A stretch of 64,000 bases of DNA, taken from Alphaproteobacteria bacterium 46_93_T64 (GTDB lineage: Bacteria; Pseudomonadota; Alphaproteobacteria; Sneathiellales; Sneathiellaceae). Shown here one piece after another: positions 50,076-58,688 of the stretch. The translations under genes were made by a program, and so were the position numbers. Positions within the stretch are counted from its first letter, which is position 1. Each line of letters starts with the position of its first letter. The notes beneath the pieces are model-generated. The model was not told the DNA's origin, did not search any database, and was given only the letters and a program-made list of their open reading frames with translations. The stretch is taken from contig MAAN01000009.1 of NCBI GenBank assembly GCA_002163135.1, forward strand, positions 62,001-126,000. Reading direction: 5' to 3'.

Positions 50076-50120
50076 TAAAAAAACAGGGCGGGTTCTCATA
50101 AGATCCCACCCTGTCATTTC
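50076..50120. terminator. Intrinsic terminator
   Basis: AAAAAAACAGGGCGGG...CCCACCCTGTCATTT. Confidence 0.8.
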
Positions 50121-50133
50121 ATGTTCAGAAAAC

Positions 50134-50445
50134 TTAAAAGGCATCGCCTTCAGGTGAGATTTCATTTGCCTCAAGATCTGCTTCTGACGGTGCAATATCG
50201 TCAAGCATACCCAAAGCGTGCTTATACAGATCGATCATATATTCTTGTTCTTGATATTCAGCTTTGTCCATTTTGCGAAACTTTAAGATTGCGCGCATAG
50301 CCTTCACGTCAAATCCTGTGCCTTTTGCTTCCGCAAAAACTTCCTTCAAATCCTCAGAAAGGGATTTCTTTTCTTCTTCCAAGCGTTCGATACGCTCGAT
50401 ATAGGACAGTAGATGATCTGCTGCAACGCCGCCAACATCAGCCAT
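50134..50445 (-). CDS. gapR: DUF2312 protein, GapR-like nucleoid-associated protein
   Basis: HLLSYIERIERLEEEKKSLSEDLKEVFAEAKGTGFDVKAMRAILKFRKMDKAEYQEQEYMIDLYKHALGM. Confidence 0.94.
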   Translation of the reverse strand: MADVGGVAADHLLSYIERIERLEEEKKSLSEDLKEVFAEAKGTGFDVKAMRAILKFRKMDKAEYQEQEYMIDLYKHALGMLDDIAPSEADLEANEISPEGDAF

Positions 50446-50496
50446 AATTTACCTCATATTTAATCTGGGTTAGTGTCGAATTTTGAATATTAATAT

Positions 50497-51567
50497 TTAT
50501 TTTGCTACTGATTTTCCGACAGAACCTAATTCGGCAAATGCCTGATCAAGTCGTTCAATCATTGTCTCTTCACCGCGACGCAGCCATTTTCTGGGGTCGT
50601 AGAATTTCTTCAAAGGCTGGTCTGTTTCCGGGTGGATTTGATGTAAGAATGCCATCGAATTTTCTGTCACGAACTCACCAACACCTTTGGAAAACGCAAA
50701 TTGTGTGTCGGTATCAATGTTCATTTTGAACACGCCATAGTCGATTGCTTCTTTGATATTTTCTGCAGAAGAGCCTGATCCACCGTGGAACACGAGATCC
50801 AATGGTTTCTCAGATGACAGGCCGTGTGTGGCACTCACAAGTTTCTGGGATGCCTCCAAAATTTCTGGTCGAAGAACAACATTCCCAGGTTTGTAGACAC
50901 CATGAACATTACCAAATGACGCTGCGACAGAAAAATGTCCGATTGGGTTCAGACGATCATAAGCTTCCAGAACGTCTTCCGGCTGTGTGTAAAGTTTGCT
51001 GTTGTCGATTGTATCAACATCACTACCAACACCATCTTCTTCACCGCCCGTGATTCCAAGCTCGATCTCAATGCTCATGTCCAGATCAACAACACGCTTT
51101 AGAAGCCTTGCAGATTCAGAAAGGTTCTCATCCAAAGGTTCCTCTGACAGATCGACCATGTGAGAACTGAAAAGCGGGACACCAAATTTCTTTTTATGAT
51201 CTTCACCGCGATCGATGAGCGCATCAATCCAAGGGATAAGTTTCCGGTTTGCATGATCTGTATGCAGAACAACACAAATACCATAATGTTTCGCCAGCAA
51301 ATGAACATGCTGGGCAGCAGAGACCGCACCTAAAATCATAGCTTCTGCCGCATCAAGGCCTTTGCCTGCATAGAAACTCGCACCACCGTTAGACAATTGA
51401 ATAATAACATCGGAGCGGTTTTTTGCAGCAGCTTCCATGACAGCATTGATTGAGTCTGTTCCCACGACATTTACGGCAGGAAGAGCATAACCACCCGCCT
51501 TACATTCGCTAATTAGTTTCCGGTATTCTTCACCAAAAACAACACCTGCTGGTAGTTGATTTGTCAA
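50497..51567 (-). CDS. fbaA: Class II fructose-bisphosphate aldolase (probable TTG start)
   Basis: VVLHTDHANRKLIPWIDAL, MVDLSEEPLDENL, EIELGITGGEEDGVG, LVFHGGSGSSAENIKEAIDYGVFKMNIDTDTQFA; no in-frame ATG near the homologous start. Confidence 0.93.
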   Translation of the reverse strand: MTNQLPAGVVFGEEYRKLISECKAGGYALPAVNVVGTDSINAVMEAAAKNRSDVIIQLSNGGASFYAGKGLDAAEAMILGAVSAAQHVHLLAKHYGICVVLHTDHANRKLIPWIDALIDRGEDHKKKFGVPLFSSHMVDLSEEPLDENLSESARLLKRVVDLDMSIEIELGITGGEEDGVGSDVDTIDNSKLYTQPEDVLEAYDRLNPIGHFSVAASFGNVHGVYKPGNVVLRPEILEASQKLVSATHGLSSEKPLDLVFHGGSGSSAENIKEAIDYGVFKMNIDTDTQFAFSKGVGEFVTENSMAFLHQIHPETDQPLKKFYDPRKWLRRGEETMIERLDQAFAELGSVGKSVAK

Positions 51568-51714
51568 TTGTAAGCCCTTTTTGTCATGCCGAGTATATGC
51601 ACAGTGAAACTGAGCATATACAATTACGTTGTTTGCTTGGATCAAAATCCTAAAAAAATATTGATGTGATTTACAGCCTTGCACATGTCCAAGTCAATCA
51701 CTGCACCAATATTG

Positions 51715-52011
51715 TTAGTCCTTCGGTTTATTTTCTTCAAAACCAGCCAATTGTTCCGCTGTTGCCTCGCTTTGATATTTTTCTTTCCATTCGGCATATG
51801 GCATTCCGTAAATGATCTCCTGCGACTGCGCCTTATCCATTTCAACGCCGCGCTCATTCGCGGCCTGCAGATACCATTTAGATAAGCAGTTACGGCAAAA
51901 ACCTGCAAGGTTCATCAGGTCAATGTTCTGAACATCTGTGCGTTCGCGAAAATGGTCCCGCATCCGACGATATGCTGCGGCTTCTAACTCAAGTGTTTTT
52001 TGATCTGTCAT
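51715..52011 (-). CDS. DUF1244 family protein
   Basis: AYRRMRDHFRERTDVQNIDLMNLAGFCRNCLSKWY...EIIYGMPYAEWKEKYQ. Confidence 0.93.
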   Translation of the reverse strand: MTDQKTLELEAAAYRRMRDHFRERTDVQNIDLMNLAGFCRNCLSKWYLQAANERGVEMDKAQSQEIIYGMPYAEWKEKYQSEATAEQLAGFEENKPKD

Positions 52012-52040
52012 CCCTACCACCTATTTTTATAACTATTGCC

Positions 52041-53183
52041 CTAGCTTAAACCTGTTACCGTTTCTTTCAAAACTTGATCAACAACTTTTTGAAGAGCTTG
52101 CTTGTTTTCAATCCCGTTAGCCTTTGCAGCACGGTAGACTTCCAGCTGCCGCTCGGCTGACGTTCCGCGGTCAAGAATTGTCCGCGCATGTAACACTTCT
52201 TTTGTACAGCCCAGTGCATCGGCATCTTCTTCGACGAGGCCAATAATTTCTTCAATCAAATCACGTGTCGGAACAGGCCCCGGAATTCCAAAATCGATAA
52301 GTGATCCTTCAACGCCGAAACGTTGTGCTAACCATCTATTTTCTGCCACCAGTGTTCTAGGGTATACTCGCCAACGTTGATTACCTCGCCGAAGGCGATA
52401 TAACATTCTGAGCAAGCTGGAATAAATTGCGGCAATGCAAAGGGCGTCTTCCATGAGAGAGCAGACATCCGTCATCCTCATCTCAAGCGTAGGGAATTTG
52501 GACGATGGACGCAGATCCCACCAGATTTTTGAACCGTCCTCAATTGATCCGGCTTCAACCATGATCTTGATCAGCCGTTCATACTCACCATAGCTGTCGA
52601 ACCGATCCGGAACACCGGTCCGCGGCAAACTATCAAAAACGCTTAATCGATAAGATTTAAGACCGCTCTCTTCTCCCCGCCAAAACGGCGATGAGGTACT
52701 AAGCGCCAACAGATGGGGGAGAAAGTACGAAACCTGATTCATTAGATCGATACGTAATTCATCGTTATCAATACCGCAATGAACATGCATTCCGCATATC
52801 ATTAAACGACGGACCACCGCCTGCAAATCTTGTGCGATTATATCATAACGTTCTTTTTTTGTATGTTTCAGCAGATGCCAATCTGCAAACGGGTGTGTGG
52901 ACGCTGCCATCAACCCCAGCCCATGATTTCGTGCGACTTCAGAAACGGTAGAGCGAAGCTCACTTAACGCGTCCCGCGCTTCGGTAACATTATTGCAAAC
53001 ACGCGTTCCGATTTCGATTTGAGAACGCAAGAACTCCGGTGTCACTTGATGATCAGGCAAGCGTTCTTGGCATTCCTTCAAAATTTCCGAAGGGGGGTCA
53101 ATGGCTAAATCCCGTGTTTCAGGGTCTACTAGCAGATACTCTTCCTCAATCCCGATGGTAAAGGCTGGTTCTTTCAGTGCCAT
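52041..53183 (-). CDS. Carboxylate-amine ligase (GCS2/YbdK-like)
   Basis: FTIGIEEEYLLVDPETRDL; CGMHVHCGI; WWDLRPSSKFPTLEMRMTDVC; start Met 53183. Confidence 0.93.
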   Translation of the reverse strand: MALKEPAFTIGIEEEYLLVDPETRDLAIDPPSEILKECQERLPDHQVTPEFLRSQIEIGTRVCNNVTEARDALSELRSTVSEVARNHGLGLMAASTHPFADWHLLKHTKKERYDIIAQDLQAVVRRLMICGMHVHCGIDNDELRIDLMNQVSYFLPHLLALSTSSPFWRGEESGLKSYRLSVFDSLPRTGVPDRFDSYGEYERLIKIMVEAGSIEDGSKIWWDLRPSSKFPTLEMRMTDVCSLMEDALCIAAIYSSLLRMLYRLRRGNQRWRVYPRTLVAENRWLAQRFGVEGSLIDFGIPGPVPTRDLIEEIIGLVEEDADALGCTKEVLHARTILDRGTSAERQLEVYRAAKANGIENKQALQKVVDQVLKETVTGLS

Positions 53184-53202
53184 TGTAATCTCCTTGACCC
53201 TG

Positions 53203-53958
53203 CTATTCTTTATTCTCAAACATCTTACGCTGAATTTGCCGGACAACATCTACCATAAGGTTTGCCCAGTGTTCTGCGCCATGATGCGTATCGATGAGGT
53301 CCTGCCGAATTTCAACGACAACATGCGGGATATCTTTTTTGGTTCCATGTTCATTCATAGTATAGCCGAGAGGTTCACGCGCAGAATATGGCTCGTTATC
53401 CCCCACAACCAATGTCGGGTTTTTACGTAAAGCCTCTAACATTGGTAAAGCGATGCGATCATCTTGATCCCAAAGGACGCCAATATGCCACGGCCGTTCA
53501 AAATCGTTCATAATAGGTGTGAAACTGTGCATCGAAATGACGATTGGTGTTTCCTCCAAACTACATTTCTTTTCAAGTAGCTCAGACACTTTGGCATGGT
53601 AGGGTTTAAAAAAACGATCTACCCGCTTCTTGCGCTCGCTGTCACTTACGTTTTCATTTGTAGGAACCGTCACACCATCACTAATATATGGCGTAGATGA
53701 AGGATCATCTGGATAACGGTTCGCATCGATAAGGAGCCGTGAGAATGTAGAGAATATTGCTGTGGCTTCCAGCTTCTCACACATTCTTCGGGTAACATCT
53801 TCAATGCCAATATCCCACGCTACATGACGGCGCAGCAAAGATGGGTCGGTGATACCCAGTGAGTTATACCTCTCTGGTATATGACGGCTTGCATGATCAG
53901 CTATCAAAAATATCGGAGACGAGTTCTCAGGATTTAAAAGTGTAAAAGGATCTGGCAT
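53203..53958 (-). CDS. N-formylglutamate amidohydrolase family protein
   Basis: IFLIADHASRHIPERYNSLGI; HVAWDIGIEDVTRRMCE; VISMHSFTPIMN; VEIRQDLI. Confidence 0.92.
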   Translation of the reverse strand: MPDPFTLLNPENSSPIFLIADHASRHIPERYNSLGITDPSLLRRHVAWDIGIEDVTRRMCEKLEATAIFSTFSRLLIDANRYPDDPSSTPYISDGVTVPTNENVSDSERKKRVDRFFKPYHAKVSELLEKKCSLEETPIVISMHSFTPIMNDFERPWHIGVLWDQDDRIALPMLEALRKNPTLVVGDNEPYSAREPLGYTMNEHGTKKDIPHVVVEIRQDLIDTHHGAEHWANLMVDVVRQIQRKMFENKE

Positions 53959-54053
53959 TTATTGAACATCTTCAGGAATTAATACTCCCTTATGATATTC
54001 CACAATTAGCAGCGAAGAAAAGGCCTCGTTCAACGAAAAGCCGTTTTTATTTT

Positions 54054-54551
54054 TTAAACATGCCATCTTTCTTCAATGGCGTAGGCTATTCCAAGGAAAT
54101 CCGCGTCTTCTTCCATCATCCCGCCAGGAGCAAGCCACCAATCCGTCATTTCATTATTAAAATAAGTAACTGGATCAGATACACCGATTGTTTCCAGCTC
54201 TGCTATTCTTTCAACCGCCCATCCATAAGTATATTTTTTGTCCGAAAGCTGGCCGCGCAACATTTTTTCACGCGCAAGTAATTCTTCGCCGCTTACTTCG
54301 CACCCGATGCCTTGTTGTTCCTGCAATTGCCTTGAAACCACAACAAATGAAGGCTCTTGGCGTATTTCATCATCTGGTTGCGATAAAGCATATTGCCAAA
54401 CTTGTTGGACACGCGGGAAAATATGTATGCGAATTTCGCCCACACAAAAACCAATTGCATCGGCACTATTAACGAGTACCCGTTGCAATGTTTCTGCCAC
54501 ACCCCCGCGAAAGGTCCAGCGAACCCGCCTTTGATCCAAAACAATTTTCAT
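54054..54551 (-). CDS. Hypothetical protein
   Basis: 165-aa ORF MKIVLDQRRVRWTFRGGVAETLQRV...DWWLAPGGMMEEDADFLGIAYAIEERWHV; family not recognised with confidence. Confidence 0.65.
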   Translation of the reverse strand: MKIVLDQRRVRWTFRGGVAETLQRVLVNSADAIGFCVGEIRIHIFPRVQQVWQYALSQPDDEIRQEPSFVVVSRQLQEQQGIGCEVSGEELLAREKMLRGQLSDKKYTYGWAVERIAELETIGVSDPVTYFNNEMTDWWLAPGGMMEEDADFLGIAYAIEERWHV

Positions 54552-54720
54552 AGCAAATACTATGTCTATTTATTTTCTTAATTTTTCCTTAACTTTTTGG
54601 CCAAAGTCACTAAAAGGTTTAATTTGAGAGAACATTTCTTTTTTAGGCAATATTCCAGTAACATATTGTTCATATCACTTAAAAAGATTTTTCAATTCTA
54701 TATTTATAAAGAAAATTACT

Positions 54721-56157
54721 ATGCGCAGACTGAGGAAAACGAAAATTTTAGCAACATTAGGCCCTGCGAGCACCGAGCCTGAGATTGTTGAAAAACTTCA
54801 TCTTGCAGGTGTAGACGTCTTTCGTCTCAACTTCAGTCATGGCGAACACGCAGATCACAAAGACAGGTATGACACGATCCGCGCACTGGAATTGAAACAA
54901 GGTCGACCAATAGGAATACTTGCGGATTTGCAAGGCCCGAAAATTCGTGTCGGAACTTTCCAAGATACAAGTATCATTCTCGAAAACGGGGCATCTTTCC
55001 AGTTGGATCTAGACGAAACCCCTGGAGACATCAACAGAGTGTCCCTCCCCCATCCAAAAGTGATGGAGTCCTTGGAAGTTGGGACGAACTTGTTGCTAGA
55101 TGACGGGAAACTCAATCTCAAAGTGACCTCTACTGGCGATCATACTGTAACTTGCGAAGTTATCACCGGCGGGAAGCTATCAGACCGCAAAGGTGTCAAT
55201 ATTCCCAATGCTATTATCAAAGTCAGCGCCCTAACTGAAAAAGATCGCCGTGATTTGGATTTCGCTCTTGAAATTGGCGTGGACTGGATAGCTCTCAGTT
55301 TCGTTCAGCGCCCAGAAGATGTAGCAGAAATTAAGAAAATTGTAGCTGGTCGTGCAGGCGTAATGGCCAAAATCGAAAAACCGGCAGCCGTTGAACATCT
55401 TGAAGGTATTATTGAACTTTCAGATGCTATTATGGTCGCTCGCGGTGATCTTGGAGTAGAAATACCGCTGCAAAAAGTACCTTCTATTCAAAAGCAAATC
55501 ATTGCTATGGCGCGAGAGGCTGGAAAGCCTGTTGTTGTCGCAACGCAAATGCTTGAAAGCATGATCACTTCTCCTGTCCCCACACGTGCCGAAGTAACCG
55601 ATGTCGCAAATGCTATATATGATGGCGCGGATGCTGTCATGCTTTCCGCTGAAAGTGCAGCGGGCGATTTTCCAATTGAAGCTGTGACAACCATGAGTGA
55701 TATCGCTGAAGAGATCGAAATTGATCCTATCTACCGCAAAATGATGGATGCTCATCACGGACTACTGGAAGCCACCACAGCTGATGCAATCAGCGCGGCC
55801 GCGTCACAAGTTGCAAGCACCATCAGCGCCACTGCTGTTGTCACTTACACAACTTCTGGCTCAACAGCTCTTAGAGCTTCACGAGAACGCGGAGAAACAC
55901 CTGTACTGGCTTTAACCCCCTCACTAAACACTGCAAGAAGGCTGGCCATTGCATGGGGTTTGCATTGCGTCTTTACTAAAGATGCAGAAAACTTCTCAGA
56001 TATGGTCGAGAAAGCGTGTAACACATGCTTTAAGGAAGGCTTCTCTCGCCCAGGTGAGCGCATTGTTATAATGGCGGGTGTCCCCTTCGGAACACCCGGA
56101 TCAACTAACATCCTGCGAATTGCGTGGGTCGGCGAGAAAAAACTTAATTCCGCTTGA
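54721..56157 (+). CDS. pyk: Pyruvate kinase
   Basis: TKILATLGPASTEPEIVEKL, RLNFSHG, ADLQGPKIRVG, MVARGDLGVEIPLQKVPSIQKQII, TQMLESMITSPVPTRAEVTDVANAIYDGADAVMLSAESAAG. Confidence 0.98.
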   Translation: MRRLRKTKILATLGPASTEPEIVEKLHLAGVDVFRLNFSHGEHADHKDRYDTIRALELKQGRPIGILADLQGPKIRVGTFQDTSIILENGASFQLDLDETPGDINRVSLPHPKVMESLEVGTNLLLDDGKLNLKVTSTGDHTVTCEVITGGKLSDRKGVNIPNAIIKVSALTEKDRRDLDFALEIGVDWIALSFVQRPEDVAEIKKIVAGRAGVMAKIEKPAAVEHLEGIIELSDAIMVARGDLGVEIPLQKVPSIQKQIIAMAREAGKPVVVATQMLESMITSPVPTRAEVTDVANAIYDGADAVMLSAESAAGDFPIEAVTTMSDIAEEIEIDPIYRKMMDAHHGLLEATTADAISAAASQVASTISATAVVTYTTSGSTALRASRERGETPVLALTPSLNTARRLAIAWGLHCVFTKDAENFSDMVEKACNTCFKEGFSRPGERIVIMAGVPFGTPGSTNILRIAWVGEKKLNSA

Positions 56158-57447
56158 TTATGAAAGTACATCTGGTTTTGGGCCGCCGCTGGCCCAGTCC
56201 AGAAGTTGGACTGTATGTACCGCCGGTATATCCATGCCGGATGCAATCTGCGCTATACAGCCTATATTTCCCGCAGCTACCAAATCAGAGTCAACCGATT
56301 TGATATTTCTTACTTTTCGCTTTTTCAAACGGTCAGAAAGCTCAGGTTGTAGTAGATTATACGTCCCCGCGGAACCACAACAAATATGTGCCTCTGGTAC
56401 CCCTTGGACTTCAAACCCTGCTTTTACTAGCAATGCCTTAGGTGTGTCAGTAACACGTTGACCATGCTGCAAAGAACAAGCGGAATGATAGGCTATCTTT
56501 AACTCAGATTTGAAATTCTCTGTATCAAGTTCAAGGTCTGCCAGAAATTCGGTAATATCCATTGTAAGTTCAGCTACTTTTGAAGCTTTATCCGAGACGT
56601 CTGGATCAGTTTCAAACATATGTCCATAATCTTTTACGGTTGTGCCGCAACCCGAAGTATTAATTATAATCGCGTCAAGCCCTTCACCGATAATCTCTTC
56701 ATGCCAAGCATTTATGTTCTTACGCGCAAAGGCAAGTGCAGGGTCTTCTTGTCCCATATGAAGCGGCAGTGCGCCGCAGCACCCCGCTTCTTTCGGAATA
56801 ATCACTTCAACGCCATGACGAGTAAGTAACCGGATTGTGGCATCGTTGATATCCGGGGATAGAACTTTCTGCGCGCAACCTGTCATTAAAACCACACGCT
56901 TTGAAGCCTGTTTATTTGCCGCAGTGTGATTTGAGACTTCGTCCAAAATGGATCGCTGAGGAATTGATCCCGGCGCCATTTCCAGCATAGCCCGCAGGCG
57001 ACCGGAAAAGAATCCCTTTATTGGCTTTGCCATTGTCGCACCAAGCAAAGCCAATCGGAATAAATTTGGCCTTGATAGGATTACCCCGAGTGTTTTCCGT
57101 AAAATTCGGTCAAATATTGGCCTCGTGTGCGTTTCTTCCACATACTGTCGAGCATGATCAACCAAATGCATGTAATCCACACCGGATGGGCACGTTGTCA
57201 TACAGGAAAAGCACGACAAACAGCGATCCAGATGTTTAACGGTTTCCGTATTTGCTGGCGCACCACTTTCCAGCATTTGCTGGATCATATAAATACGGCC
57301 GCGCGGGCTGTCCCGTTCATCCCCAAGTTCTATATAAGTTGGGCAAGTCGCCGTACAGAACCCGCAATGTACGCAGTTGCGTAAAATTTCATTAGATTGT
57401 GCAAACTTTGGATCGGCCAATTGCGCAAGAGTAAAATCTGTTTTCAT
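56158..57447 (-). CDS. glcF: Glycolate oxidase iron-sulfur subunit
   Basis: CVHCGFCTATCPTY, CLSCFSCMTTCPSGVDYMHLVD, CCGALPLHMGQ, CSLQHGQRV, CCGSAGTYNLLQPELS. Confidence 0.96.
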   Translation of the reverse strand: MKTDFTLAQLADPKFAQSNEILRNCVHCGFCTATCPTYIELGDERDSPRGRIYMIQQMLESGAPANTETVKHLDRCLSCFSCMTTCPSGVDYMHLVDHARQYVEETHTRPIFDRILRKTLGVILSRPNLFRLALLGATMAKPIKGFFSGRLRAMLEMAPGSIPQRSILDEVSNHTAANKQASKRVVLMTGCAQKVLSPDINDATIRLLTRHGVEVIIPKEAGCCGALPLHMGQEDPALAFARKNINAWHEEIIGEGLDAIIINTSGCGTTVKDYGHMFETDPDVSDKASKVAELTMDITEFLADLELDTENFKSELKIAYHSACSLQHGQRVTDTPKALLVKAGFEVQGVPEAHICCGSAGTYNLLQPELSDRLKKRKVRNIKSVDSDLVAAGNIGCIAQIASGMDIPAVHTVQLLDWASGGPKPDVLS

Positions 57448-57464
57448 GTCAATTATTGACGCCT

Positions 57465-58685
57465 TTAGTAAGGGTACATCCGACCTGGGTTTAAGATACG
57501 AGCCGGATCAAACCCTTCTCGTATACTTTCAGAAATTCTAGTAAGGACACTATTTTGAGGCTGGAAAGGCAATATATTCTGTCGTTGCTCAGCACTTCCT
57601 CTAATCAAGGTCGCATGACCACCTGACTTCAAATTTCCTCGCAGTATGTTTCCGCCCGCCTGATCTACATGAGACGGGAGTGACACCCAGATTAATCCTC
57701 CAGCCCAATCCATATAATATTCCAAGGCGGGCAATTGTTCCTCCAGTGCTTTGATGTAGTCAGACGCCTCAGATGGTGGCAGAGAGATCCGCCATACAGT
57801 TGTTGATTGGTCTGCGACAAAAGCCTCCGCATTGGCCAGATAGGTCCACAATTTTTCTGACCGATGTCCGTGGAGTTCTTCAACTTGTCCCCGGCTTTTA
57901 AACATTTCGCATAACGCAGCGCATCTAAATTCTGATGAGGGACCTGATCCTTCCACAGAGATAGCAGTAACTGCACCGCCAATGTTGGATACAAATTCAA
58001 TATCGCTTCCGTTGGCTATATTCTGAGGCAGGTAAGCCGCAGCGCTTACCTCATGAATGGAAGACATCGCATCACGAAGACTATTCACAGCCTCAACAGG
58101 GTTCTGACCGTAAATAAGAACCGTCCGTTTCTTCACTGCCTTGGGAAGCACTTTAAATGTAAGACTTGTACACACAGCGAGTGTTCCGTAGCTTCCCGCA
58201 ACCAATTTGCAAAGATCGTATCCTGTTACGTTTTTCATAACGCGACTGCCCGTCTGAAACGATTGAGCACGACCAGTAAAGCCGCTGACCCCAAGGAGAT
58301 GATCCCGAGCCGCGCCGGCCTTTATTCTTGTTGAGCCCGATAGATTACTGGCAAAAATGCCGCCAATTGTTGATTGTCCTGCATCTCCACCCAAAAGCGG
58401 TCCGTAATCGGGGGGTGAAAAGGCCATCTGTTGCCCGCTTTCATCCAGCGTTTTTGTTATTTCGGTAAGCCGACTACCCGCTTTTGCCTTCATGACCAAT
58501 TCTGCAGGTTCATAAAGCTCAATGCCTTGCATATCAGCCAGACGGATTTCAGCATCTGCATCTAATGGTCGCCCAATGGATGATTTGCTTGCCGCGCCAT
58601 TTACTGAAAGTTTTTTCTTTTCCGCCAGCGCCCATTCCAGAACTTCCTGAACCTGCTCAGCAGAGGAAATATTAAACTTGTCCAT
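57465..58685 (-). CDS. glcE: Glycolate oxidase FAD-binding subunit
   Basis: GGDAGQSTIGGIFASNLSGSTRIKAGAARDHLLGVSGFTGRAQSFQTGSRVMKNVTGYDLCKLVAGSYGTLAV. Confidence 0.96.
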   Translation of the reverse strand: MDKFNISSAEQVQEVLEWALAEKKKLSVNGAASKSSIGRPLDADAEIRLADMQGIELYEPAELVMKAKAGSRLTEITKTLDESGQQMAFSPPDYGPLLGGDAGQSTIGGIFASNLSGSTRIKAGAARDHLLGVSGFTGRAQSFQTGSRVMKNVTGYDLCKLVAGSYGTLAVCTSLTFKVLPKAVKKRTVLIYGQNPVEAVNSLRDAMSSIHEVSAAAYLPQNIANGSDIEFVSNIGGAVTAISVEGSGPSSEFRCAALCEMFKSRGQVEELHGHRSEKLWTYLANAEAFVADQSTTVWRISLPPSEASDYIKALEEQLPALEYYMDWAGGLIWVSLPSHVDQAGGNILRGNLKSGGHATLIRGSAEQRQNILPFQPQNSVLTRISESIREGFDPARILNPGRMYPY

Positions 58686-58688
58686 TAC

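Noticed and set aside
54597-54782. 61-aa ORF upstream of pyk
   Set aside because: AT-rich, overlaps the pyk start, no recognisable family; probably the pyk leader.
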